Positions 24,146 to 33,688 of a DNA stretch of 33,688 nucleotides are shown here, in pieces. Position 1 is the first letter of the stretch. Each line of letters opens with the position of its first letter. Made by a program: the position numbers and the translations under genes. Below the pieces are notes generated by a model. That model saw only the letters and a list, made by a program, of their open reading frames with translations, made no database searches and was not told where the DNA came from. The DNA is taken from positions 1 to 33,688 of the forward strand of contig JAHBMJ010000790.1 in NCBI GenBank assembly GCA_018398765.1, given 5' to 3'. Origin of the DNA: Chromera velia. Lineage: Eukaryota; Sar; Chromeraceae.

Positions 24146-25426
24146 CACACAGCGAGAGAGAGAGAGAGAGGACACGAGATTCCCTTCACGAGCGCCTTCA
24201 CTGCTGCATCCCTTTCCTCTCGGTAGGTGAAGGAGAGGACCAGTCCGGAAAAAAGAAAACAAAAATGCGGACTTGATGCGATGCGTCTTCGCAGCACGCG
24301 TCCCAGACAGAAAGGGGGAGAGAGACAGAAAGAGAAAAGCAGCGAGAGAGAGAGAGAGAGAGTGCACAGCGTGGAAAGACCAGACGGCACGCACCCTCTC
24401 TCTGTCTGTCACGTTCTAAAACTCTTGCTTGGTGCTTCGCAGCCAAAACAGTCAGTGGTGTTTTTTCTGCACTTCCACAAAGAAAGAAAGAAAGAAAGAA
24501 AGTTAGGTCGAGGAAACAGTCAGTCAGGCGTGGTGCATCAGCGGTGTCAATCGGCAAGCCGTTTGGCGGTCCGCTCTTACTTCGACCCATCCACACTTTT
24601 GACTTTCTTTCGACTTCTTCGACTCTGTCGGAACAAATTGAACGAACGTTCACTGAATATAAATGGCATGGATGAGAAAAGGAGAAAGAATGGGAGAATT
24701 AAGCCAGACCAGTTAGAGATATACAGCAAATGGAATATTACGATTACATAGGTAAGAGGGCAAGGCAGAAGAAGAGAAGAGAAGAGAAGAGAAGAGAAGG
24801 GAGCCATTCTTTCCATGTAGACAAAAAAAGTGAGCGAGGCTCCGTTCTGATATGCAGCAGGGAAAAGTAGGAGCAAGACAGCGGGTTTGTTGCCCGCCCG
24901 CCCCACAATTCTCCGTTTCTAGCGCCTCTCGAGTGTCTTTCAAAAGGGTTGGATGCTCTGATCCCTCTCTCTTCCTTCTCTCCCTCACTCTGCAGGTCAC
25001 TGCATTCCCTCTGTTCTATTTCCTTCTCCATTGATTCCTTTCGTACCTTTTTTGTATCAGTGGATGGGTAAGGAAGGAAGGAGAAGCTCAAAAAAACCAC
25101 AAACAAACTTCACAATAATCAGGAAAGGTTGCGTGCCAGTTTACAAATTCATTGAATCACGCTCGATCGAGGCACTGACTTGGTTCGGTGGTGCACATCT
25201 CTGATTGGCACTCGACTTAGGAGTGTCTATCTGAGGGCACTAACGAGTGTCTGTGTGTATGTGTGTGTATGTGTGCGTATGTGTGCGGGTGTGCGTGTGC
25301 CCGTGAGTCCTGGGTGTTAATTCGGCGAAGGGGGAATAAAACGTTTGTGCGTATTTCTGTGAGAGGCATAAAGTTCCCCTACGCCGCTGCAAATAAAAAA
25401 TTCGTGCACTTCCAGGGTCCTTCCAT
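20200..25426. other. Long microsatellite-rich spacer, no gene supported
   Basis: Short open frames only, none with recognisable domains or a splice-consistent chain. Notable tracts: TTCTC units at 20543-20571, GT/GA at 22553-22586, CA at 23224-23252, GACA at 23395-23417, GGAA at 23956-23981, CA then GA at 24109-24170, GA at 24344-24362, GAAA at 24478-24502, AGAAG at 24771-24800. From about 22440 the plus strand is purine-rich, so the minus strand is pyrimidine-rich like the introns of the minus-strand gene next door. Unrecognised minus-strand exons or a long 3' region are possible. Confidence 0.45.
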
Positions 25427-26991
25427 TCATCTTCTCTCTCCGGAAAGGTCGGGGTAGAAAGCTTCTTCTTTCTCGCTGTAGCTGAAGGAAGAATTCCCAT
25501 ACAGTGTTTGTACGGTCGCCCAAACCCCATGCAAGAATGCAGAATTCCTCGACCCTTCAAGAATCCCGCCCCCCCATACGCTTATCTCCGTATGACCGTC
25601 TCTTTCACCGTCGAGGGAAGACTTCCGTCCGCCCTCATTCCTCGGAACCTGCAAAGAAATAGACATGCAAACAAACAAATTAATGAATAAACAAACACAA
25701 AAAGCACGAAATATGCGCAATGCAGCTAACTGCGAGGCACTTGAACATCGCTGGATGACAGCAGTCAAAGTCATACGCCAAGTGCAAGGAAGCGCCCTCG
25801 GCTTAATCCAAACGAGAGAGAGAGAGAGGGAGAGAGAGAGAGAGAAAGAGAGAGAGGAGAGAGCCCGGAGGTCCACAGAAGGAACCGTTCGATCGATAGA
25901 ACCTGTCTGGCCGCAAGCCGCAAGCGCGGGCCGCAAAAGTGGGGCCGGCAATTTCAGGAAGGAAAAAAAAGAACAAAAAGCTCACACAGAGTTGACTACA
26001 CGTCTACGAGAAGGACACCGAAGAAGACAAAGAGGGTCTGTCAACATGCAGAAAGAGTACAGACAGAATATATGTTTCTTCATGTACATAACAGACAGAC
26101 AGACCATATGGTTTCTTTCCCTCCTCTTACAGACTATATCGTCTTTTCTTTCCTTTTTCTCTTCCTTTCTTACAGACAGACAGACTATATGTTTCTTCTT
26201 CTCCCTTCTTTTCTTCATGAACACAACAGACAAAAAGACAGACAGACAGACAGACAGACAGACAATAAAGAAAAAGGACGCAAGACAAAAGAAAAACCCA
26301 GACAGGCAGACAGAGAGGGGACTTTCACCAACTGACCAGAAAGGCCGAAGCCTCCGACGGTGTCGACAGTGGAGGGCGTCTCGCTCCCGCAGCGGAATGC
26401 TGGAGCAGGAACGCGTCTCAATGCAGCCAGGGGGAGGGGGGGGGGACGTTGAGGGCGCCGAGCTCTGCCGACCTGTTCATCTTCGGCTACTTCTTGCTGC
26501 TGCTCTCCCAGCAGAATCATTTCGAGTGTCGGCGACTCACCCCCAAAAGGAGGGGGGGAAAGGGGTTCCGCGTTGGCTTCTTCAGCCTCAATTGCTTCCA
26601 CTTCCCCGTCTCCCTCTGCCCTCCTCTCCCGAGGTTGCATTAATGCTTCTGTGTCTAGAAGAAAGGGGAGACGGGCTCTTGCGACTTCGAGGCGACGGCG
26701 CCTCTCTCCCTCTGCATGTGAGCTTGAGGACTCAGCCTGTGGTCGAAGATTGAGACGATTGCGGAGAAGCAACGAACTACCCACGGGACGGAGGGTAAAG
26801 GCTTCTTGAGTCGCCAGAGAAGTCACCTGAGCACGAAAGGTGCCCTCCCCGTCTCTGCTTTGGAAGTTTGGTGCGTAGGTGACAGGTCTCACGGGCTCAT
26901 ATGGGTCGTCGAGGATCATGCACTTTCCACAGGTGCAGACTCCTTCGAGGACATCGGGGAGAGGGGTAGGGGCAGCGAGTTCCGAACTCAT
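25427..26991 (-). CDS. Two-exon protein of unknown function with CxCxxC motif
   Basis: Exon 1 26991..26329 (ATG; starts MSSELAAPTPLPDVLEG) and exon 2 25648..25427 (stop TGA). The donor GTGAAA after GGTCAGTTG and acceptor TTTCTTTGCAG are both phase 0, giving 294 aa. A cysteine cluster near the N-terminus (CTCGKC, C19/C21/C24) precedes ILDDPYEPVRPVTYAPNFQ. The middle is Arg/Glu-rich and low in complexity. The tail (TEISVWGGGILEGSRNSAFLHG; ends YPDLSGERR) looks well-formed. I recognise no family. The cysteines could bind metal, but this is speculation. The intron (about 680 bases) is rich in GACA and GA on the plus strand, matching intron composition elsewhere. The first exon is more certain than the second; an upstream exon is not excluded. 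Confidence 0.5.
25813..25860. repeat. GA microsatellite in intron of the unknown minus-strand gene
   Basis: Nearly pure GA dinucleotides on the plus strand (CT on the transcribed sense strand), typical of the intron tracts in this window. Confidence 0.85.
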
Positions 26992-28357
26992 CGTTCCTTT
27001 CTGACCCGCCGATAAATCTACTGATCGAAACAAAATTTCACTCTGTGTTTGTTGATGAATCAAGAAGGACCCGGAGAAGCAGCTGTAGATCAAATACAAG
27101 ATCAAGAAGGGAGCAGAGATACTTAAAATTAAAGGCCTTCGACTCCACGAAGGATCGTGTGTGTGTCTTCCACAATCAGATAGGCTTCGATGGTTTCAGA
27201 GAGGCCCACTGACTTTGTGGCTGGATGTTTTTTTCAACACTTTCTTCAGTCGATCGAACCTTTCTTTCTTGAGCACTCCGGTGGACGATTCAAAGCCTCA
27301 GTCGGTCACTGCACTCCTTGCAGAATACACCTACGTACGCAGGACCTGTTCGAGTTCCGGTCTCAGCCAGTTCCTTTGAAAAACTGTTCGGCCAGACATG
27401 GCAGAGGACTCAGTGAGAGAAAAGGGTGGAATTTCAGTTCTTGCAGCGGCGCGGCATGGCGCGGCTGCATGCAAGCTGCATGCAACTGCAATTGAGGCGC
27501 GGCGCATGGCGGCGCCGCGGCGGCGCGCCTGCGCATATATATATATATATCTATCTGACGCACTCCGTGCGAATGGCCCGGAAAGCGAAATTTATTCTTG
27601 TTGCCCCTGCTTTAAATTTGGAAAGTGCCTCCTCAGCTGAATTGTCTTTCCGGGGCCGAGCTTGGCGTGCGTTCAGATCTTCCTGTAAACGTCGGACGCA
27701 GCCACCCGTGTGGTCTGGGGGGGTGCAATTTTTGTTAAGTGCCCTCTCAGCTTCGCTTTCCGGGCCATATATAGATACGACCATATGCGCGCGGCCGCGT
27801 GCAAGAGAATGCGCGGCGCCGCGATGGCTTCCAGCTCGTGGATGATCGACCCGAGTGGGGGATCAAGCCAGCTAGGTCCCTTGCGAGACATGTGCCTGTA
27901 CGAAAGATTTCGTGAGGAGGAATGGAGAATTTTTTAACTTTGACGTTCACTGGCATGAAACATTTTCCCCTTTATTTCTGTCCGCGGCGGTAATGCTCAA
28001 GCCGTCTCCTAATTACGCCGTCTCTCCGTCTCCCTGTTCTGAGAGTCCGCATCAGCGGGTGCACGCAGGCGCTTTAGGTCGTCCCTTCGCAAGGAGCCTC
28101 TCAAAGGGTAGTACAGGGGCAACAGTACGAAGAAGTCTTCTTCGACGGGATTTGCAAGGTCCCAGAGAGAACAGTATATAAAGCACAACGGCGGAAACAC
28201 TCAAGCGCACCTCCACGCTCGTCTCGACTCTGTTCTGAGGGGATTTGTGCAAAGGTGTCTCTCTTCGATTGGAAACATCTGATGCCCATGCCAATCTGAT
28301 TGCCCTTGATTGTATTTCCGACTCGGCGCAAGGAAGAAAGAAGCAGAGCGCTGAACA
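26992..28357. other. Divergent intergenic region between unknown gene and tilS-like gene
   Basis: Should contain the promoters of both flanking genes. It includes the GC-rich inverted-repeat element described separately. No open frame here shows a recognisable protein. Confidence 0.45.
27430..27850. mobile_element. GC-rich inverted-repeat element with AT alternation
   Basis: GGCCCGGAAAGCGAA at 27575-27589 recurs inverted at 27752-27766. Outside these arms both sides carry AT-alternating stretches (TATATATCTATC on the left, ATATATAGATA on the right) and then GGCGCCGCG-type GC blocks. Related phrases (GTGCCTCCTCAGCTGAATTG and GTGCCCTCTCAGCTTCG) lie between the arms. This layout resembles a foldback repeat; no coding capacity seen. 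Confidence 0.4.
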
Positions 28358-29727
28358 ATGCAAACAACAAATCGACATACTCTCTTATTAGACGTGGCTT
28401 CCTCTCATACTCCAACCCCATCCCGCCGTTTGACGTTTTCTCTGTTTCTGAGTCTGCTGCCCCTCGCACTCGCGGATCCCCCTAGCAGTTGTCCGTCTTC
28501 TTTTCTCATCGGGCGTTCCGATTCCCTTCGCAGCAGACGGGAGAGAGATGGATCCTCTCCTTCTATCAGGCGTTGGGGGAGGAAGCGACGAAGCGGCGTG
28601 GGGGTAGCAGCCCGAAGGCCAGCAAAGGAGGAAAACACCGGGTTATCGCCAGGTTCTGCTCTGGAAACACACGTCAGAAACAAACTGGAGAGGCTCTTGG
28701 ACGACCGCGGGGAGGGGGGTCGGAAGCAGAGCTGTCATTTGTGGATTCTTTGCAGTGGTGGGGTCGACTCCTCTGCACTCCTTCACCTCCTTGCTCGAGC
28801 CGTACGTTCTCCCCCCTCCCTTTCATGCATTCAGCTTCACGTGTTGCACTTCGACCACCGCCTGCGCACCACCTCGGCCCTCGACGCCGCACATGCCGAG
28901 AGCGTTGCTTCGTTCTACAGCGTCCCTTTCAAAAAGTTCGTCGCGCAGCCTGGGGACCTCTCTGGAGTTCTTTGCGATCAGGAATCGAGGGGTGGGACAG
29001 AAGGCATAAATGCAGAAGAAAGAAAAAGCGGTCGATCTCCCTCGATTCAAAACGCTGCACGAAGATGGAGGTACGGCAAGACTCAGTACTTCATCCGAGA
29101 GTGGTCCAAAGAGAAAGAGGAGGAGAGGGGCATCCTCACAAAGGGCGGTCGAGCTCAGACAGAGGACACACGGGCACCAGATACTGAGTTACTGAGAATC
29201 TGGGGGAACCAAAGAGAAGAGAAGTGCAAAGAGAACTCGGGCAGCAGTTTCTCCTCAGCAGCAGAGCCCCACCATGGCCATGAGCATCACCTGGTTGTCA
29301 CAGCCCACCACCAGGACGACCAGACAGAGTCGTTTTGGATGAAACTGCTCAGGGGAGCGCATGTCACCAATCTTCGGTGCGTACGTTGAGGCAGTTGTGT
29401 GGGAATGGGGAACGAAGAAGAAGACATTTGGAGTGAGAGAGTGCGGCACGTACATATACATACATACGCAGAGAGGTGCACAGAAAGGTGTTGACACACA
29501 GAGATACAGACTTTACAGCGGGGAGAAGGGGAAGAGAAGGAACGGAAGAAGAGAAATGAAGCAGGGGGCAGGAACGAGTGGGGGAAAGGGGGTGAGAGAA
29601 AAAGGGAAGGGGAGCTGGTTAGAAACGGAAGAAGAAGAAAAGAAATGAAGAAGCAGAGAAGGACAGAAGAAAGCAAAGAGGGAGGGGAGAGTCCAGAGGG
29701 AAAAACAATATAGCTCTCGCTCTCGCT

Positions 29728-29771
<44 letters not shown>

Positions 29772-32700
29772 CTGTGTGTACGTGTGCGTGCAGGGGTATG
29801 GAAGAGATCACTCGCATGAATGTGATGGAAGAAGAAGAAGAGACGGACGTCCCCTCACCAGAACATCAACAAGCATCCCTCAGCGGCACGAATCAGCAGT
29901 CAGGTGCCGGAGCCCCTCTCTGCATCTGGAGACCTCTCCTCGACATCCCCAAGTCCGACCTCGTTGAGTACATGCAAGTGAGTGAATGAGTGAGTGAGTG
30001 AGAGAGTGATTAGGTCAAAGAGGTGCATGAAAGAATGAAAGAGGGGAGGCGCGAGAGACGATCGTTCAGACGACTGCAACTGGGCCGTGTTGTTTTTTTC
30101 TTCCTGGCTCACGGACAACGGCAATCGATTTGTACGGCCCTCTGCTGGCATTCCCTCTCCCTGTGGGTTGCCCTACTTTTCCTTACTCGCTCTGTCCTCC
30201 TTTCCTTTCCTTTCTCTTCTCTTATGCTGAAGTAGACGGCATTCATCTGATTTTCGTCCACGTTTTTTCTTTTCTTTTTTCCTTTTTGTGCAGGGCCGAG
30301 GTCTCTCTTGGTGTGAAGATTCGTCGAACGCTGATGCCTCCAAGTACACCCGCAATAGGGTCAGACTGGAACTTGTCCCGCTGTTGGAATCCCTTATGCC
30401 TCAACAGTCTGTCGGAATAAGAAGAAACGCTCAGCGGGGGGGAAAAGAGGAAAAGAAGGAAGCCGAGCGTCTTCGAGAATTCATTCGACGGTTCGAGCGC
30501 CAGACTTCAGCGCTCCGTTCTCTGGTTGAAACTCAGACAGACGAATTCTTCTCGCGTCTTCAGAGGGACCTCTCTCGAGGTCCTTCTTCTTCTTCTTCTG
30601 CCATTGAGGCTGGCCTTGGTTTCGCAGACACCCCTCCTGAGGGAATGAGACCTCCACAGGGCTGCTGGATGCCGCTGGCACCTTGGAGAGATCTGCCGGA
30701 AGCTGTTCGAATGGTTGGTAGCCTGTTCTTTTCTTTTCTTTTCTTTTTCTGCCGTTGCACTCCGTGGCTTCTTGTCTTGGTCTTTTGTGGCCTGGGACAT
30801 AGTGATTTCCTGGGGACGCAGAAAATTTGGCTGTCCATTTTTGGAGGCGTACTGCTTGTGTTTTCATTGTGCCCCTGCGTTCATTCACTTTGTTTTCCTT
30901 CTCTCCGGCTCGCTTTCTCACAGTCCAGCACACTTCTGCTTTCCTCCTTTTTCTTCTTCTGCAATTTCTTTCGGATGTCCGCAGGAGGCTCTGTACAGAT
31001 TCATCAGAGCACCTGTAGAGCCTCGTTCCCTTCTGTTGCATGAGTGGCAACAAGGGGAGACCCAGGAAGCCCGACCCCCAGCCCTCGACTTTGGCCGTCT
31101 GGAGTCCCTTGACGAGACCCTGCACAGACTTTCTGACGCACGCGGGAGTGGAGAAAAGAAAGTCTGGGGACAGGACGTGGGAGGGGGGTGGAGACTGGAG
31201 TGTTGGGGTGGGGGCAAGGTCGCCGTGATGCGAAAAAAGATGGTGGGGACAGGGTATCAACACAAGGGAGATAAGAGCCGGAAAGGAAAAGACAAGACAG
31301 ACGCTTATGAGCCTCTGGCGCTACAACACAGTTTCGAATATCCGGGAGGTGGAAGGTTGGAGCTGTGCAGTGGGAAGGGATTGAAAATTGAAGGCATTGA
31401 ATGGTGTGTGGGTAGGTCGCAGAGTTCTTCTTCGTGTCCCTGTATGTGAAATGGTTGCAGATTCCCGTTTCTGCTGCATCTCTGTCTCGATTTCTCTTGC
31501 ATTTCTCCTCCCCTCTCTTCTCCTCCCCTCTCTTCTCCTCTCCTTCGCTTCATCTGCTTTCCGGCCCCGTTTTCTTGAGATATGAAGTCATTCTACCGGC
31601 TCCCTCGCGTATTTTCTGCCTTCTGTCACCTTCTCTTTCTGCCGGCCTATTGCCTTTCTCTTTCCCCGTCTCTGTCTCTGCCTGTGCCTGTGTCTCTCTC
31701 ATCTCTCTCCCATTGCACCTCTCTACCCTGCCTGAATGCATCTTTCCGCGTCTGCCTGTCTCTCCAGTCGAACGTCACGAGGGTTTCTTTCTCATTCCCT
31801 GTTTTTTCAATGCTCTTGTGCGTAAGTTTACAGCGGTGGGCAGGGGTCAAGCGTGCTTGCACGTCTGGCCCCCTCGCTGCCGATTGTGGTTTGTATGTCA
31901 GTATCACGCCCTTCGCTGCTGATTGTCTCCGTGGCTGTCTTTGGAGCCCCTTTCTAGCGCTACGATAAGACATTCCACATGAAAAGTGGGCCCTGCTTCG
32001 TTTGTGTGCAGGGAGGGGGTTCTCTCCAAGGGAGAGAGAGGAAGAGCGAGTCGCTTCGAGGACGAGGGCGTCAGCCTTCAACAGCCTTTGTTGATGGCAG
32101 ACTTCACTCTGCCAGAGGACTTGATTACATCTCTAAGTGGACAGTTTGAGGGAGACGGGAAGGAACGGGCAGACAGATGTATTCGTCTTGGGGTTCGTTT
32201 GAGACGAGACGGGGATCGGTGCAGTGTATCTTCTCTTGACGGAGACTGGAAGAAGATTGTGTCGTCGAGGTCTGGAGATCGTCTTTTCAGGTGGGTTTGT
32301 TGGTATTTATTTGGAGACACTTGGTGTGATGTTTCCCTGCATGGATAGACGGTGCGCTTTTGGGGAGAGGAATCCTTTTGCAACCCTCACCAATTGTCTC
32401 TTGGCCTCTTTCCCTCCTTCGTCTGCGTATCGTTTCTTCTCTCATTCAACATGCCGTCTCGCAGCGAACCACCCCTTCGTGTTTGTCTATATTGCCATCC
32501 GGTTGCAATCAGTTTCTCCGCATTTCCTTGAGTCTCTCTGCGTGAATTGGGGTCCATGCGTTGTCTGTGGGGAAGAGTGTTTGAATTGTGCTTCTCTCTT
32601 TCTCCTTTCCTCCTTGTGCGACAGGCCGGCAGACTCTCTGCGGAACCCGCCACCGCCTGGCAGGAACACAGGGCAGCAGACTTTTCGTGAGAAGAAGTTC

Positions 32701-33225
32701 GAGTCCTCCGTACCCGTTACAAGTCTGTTGAAAAGGGCTGGTGTGCCTGGGTGGCTGAATGCACTTCTAGGTGTAGTCGAGCTGTGGGGGGTGCAGGAGG
32801 ACCCGAGAGGTACCTCTACAGAGGCGCAGAAAGATGGATTGACCGATAAATCTGTAAGTGTGACCAGAGAGGATGAAGGTGACAAAACCCTGGCCCAGTG
32901 CCCGACGGCAAAAGCAGACAGGCTGTCCACGTCGGGACGCGTCGTCAGATTTTTTCTCCCTCAGGGGTGGAACAAGTGTGAGCCTAGTGGTGCGAGAGAA
33001 GGGTCTATTGAAGACCGAACGGGGGGCGCGGTTCTTGAGGAGGGACGTGCGTCGGGTGTAGACATGCAGGAGCAGACTGTCGCCCTTCCGTCGTGTGACC
33101 CCTCAAAAAGTCTGCCAGGAAGGCTATCCTCATCTTCAAGCGACGTAGTGAAGAGAATACATCGTGTAAAAGTGTGGGCCTCATTGGAATGGGAGAAGAT
33201 AGGACTGTTTCCGCGAAGCATTTGA
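28358..33225 (+). CDS. tilS: tRNA(Ile)-lysidine synthetase, probably plastid-targeted
   Basis: Six exons: 28358..29376, 29794..29977, 30294..30713, 30985..31403, 32012..32290, 32625..33225 (TGA). All phases agree, giving 973 aa. TilS uses ATP and lysine to convert C34 of tRNA-Ile(CAU) to lysidine so that it reads AUA; the enzyme is bacterial and organellar. Visible landmarks: PP-loop SGGVDSS (133-139), HFDHRLR (164-170), AARRWRY (233-239), TAHHQDDQTE (315-324), GM plus RPLL in exon 2, and WCEDSSNAD with YTRNRVRLELVPLL (about 407-432). The C-terminal TilS-like region includes VTSLLKRAGVPGWL. Residues about 25-40 are hydrophobic (LTFSLFLSLLPLALA) and followed by a Ser/Arg-rich leader, fitting signal plus transit peptide. 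The protein is over twice the roughly 430 aa of the E. coli enzyme, with low-complexity insertions. The first Met is the least certain point. Confidence 0.88.
29728..29780 (+). repeat. CT/GT microsatellite in tilS intron 1
   Basis: A CT run followed by GT dinucleotides, just upstream of the acceptor (GTGCGTGCAG) of tilS exon 2. It may serve as an extended polypyrimidine tract. Confidence 0.85.
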
Positions 33226-33688
33226 CATTCAACTCTCCGGCTTTTAATTTGATCATATTTAATCAGAAATTCCATTTATTTTAATTTTAAAAAAAAGAAA
33301 GAATACAATGGCATAAAAAAAAATTTTTAAATTTAAAAGATTTTTATGCATTTGTGTGTTTCTTTTGTTAAGTAATTAAATGAAAGTAAATGATACAAAA
33401 CGATTTCAGGATATTTTATATGCAATGTTTGGGAACTATAAGGGTTGCATAGGGTTGCAATGTTTTAAAGTTGATCGAATAGTACAAATGGAAGTGTCTT
33501 GCACAGCTACATCGGTTCAAAAGCTACGGAGGACAACTTCTATGACAGTTAAAGTCACAGTTTCAGTTTTTTTGGACAATTCTATCAAACATGACTTCCT
33601 CCGAGTGTCAGATCAGTCTGAGTGAGTCTGCCGTAGTCTGCCTGAGCTCCAGCCTCACGGCGCGGCCCTTCCCCCCCCCCCCCCCCCC
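33226..33688. other. 3' flank of tilS and window edge ending in poly-C
   Basis: AT-rich sequence with A/T runs after the tilS stop, expected to hold its 3' untranslated region and polyadenylation site. No supported gene. The last 19 bases are all C, a homopolymer like the one at 12321, and may mark another assembly break. Confidence 0.5.

Noticed and set aside
24198-24653. Minus-strand frame with an exon-like start (VEEVERKSKVWMGRSKSG)
   Set aside because: It decays quickly into microsatellite translation (SLSLSLS); no consistent splice chain found.

Overview
The window is a piece of a eukaryotic nuclear genome. Genes have several exons with GT-AG introns of about 130 to 920 bases, pyrimidine-rich acceptors and many microsatellites on the intron sense strand. 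Operons and Shine-Dalgarno sites are absent. Two products appear plastid-targeted (an N-terminal hydrophobic signal followed by a basic, Ser/Arg-rich leader): a RAP-domain RNA-binding protein and a tRNA(Ile)-lysidine synthetase. RAP proteins are numerous in apicomplexans and relatives, so a photosynthetic alveolate such as a chromerid (Chromera velia type) is the best guess. This is inference; no species marker is present.

Layout. 1-4444: no confident gene; a CTAG-rich AT-rich repeat zone with one decayed exon-like ORF, then microsatellite-rich spacer. 10047-4445 (minus strand): two PLP-enzyme modules. The first is fold type I (aminotransferase class V-like, Lys in a TGSKFF motif). The second is fold type III (diaminopimelate/ornithine decarboxylase superfamily). 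Splice sites and reading phases fit ONE gene of four exons encoding a 1566-residue two-headed PLP protein; the usual reading would be two adjacent genes. 10048-10741: short divergent promoter region. 10742-17821 (plus): RAP-domain gene. Its exons 3-4 occur twice in an apparently identical tandem block separated by a single N, most likely an unmerged contig overlap. 17822-20200: AT-rich repeat island with inverted-repeat elements. 20200-25426: microsatellite-rich spacer without a supported gene. 26991-25427 (minus): a two-exon gene of unknown function (294 aa). 27430-27850: GC-rich inverted-repeat element. 28358-33225 (plus): six-exon tilS-like gene (973 aa). 33226-33688: AT-rich tail ending in a poly-C run at the window edge.

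The RAP protein and TilS would both serve organelle RNA: RAP proteins act in organellar RNA processing or translation, and TilS makes lysidine in tRNA-Ile(CAU). The PLP protein stands apart and is the most unusual object here. All exon models come from reading splice signals and phase by eye, without transcript evidence.
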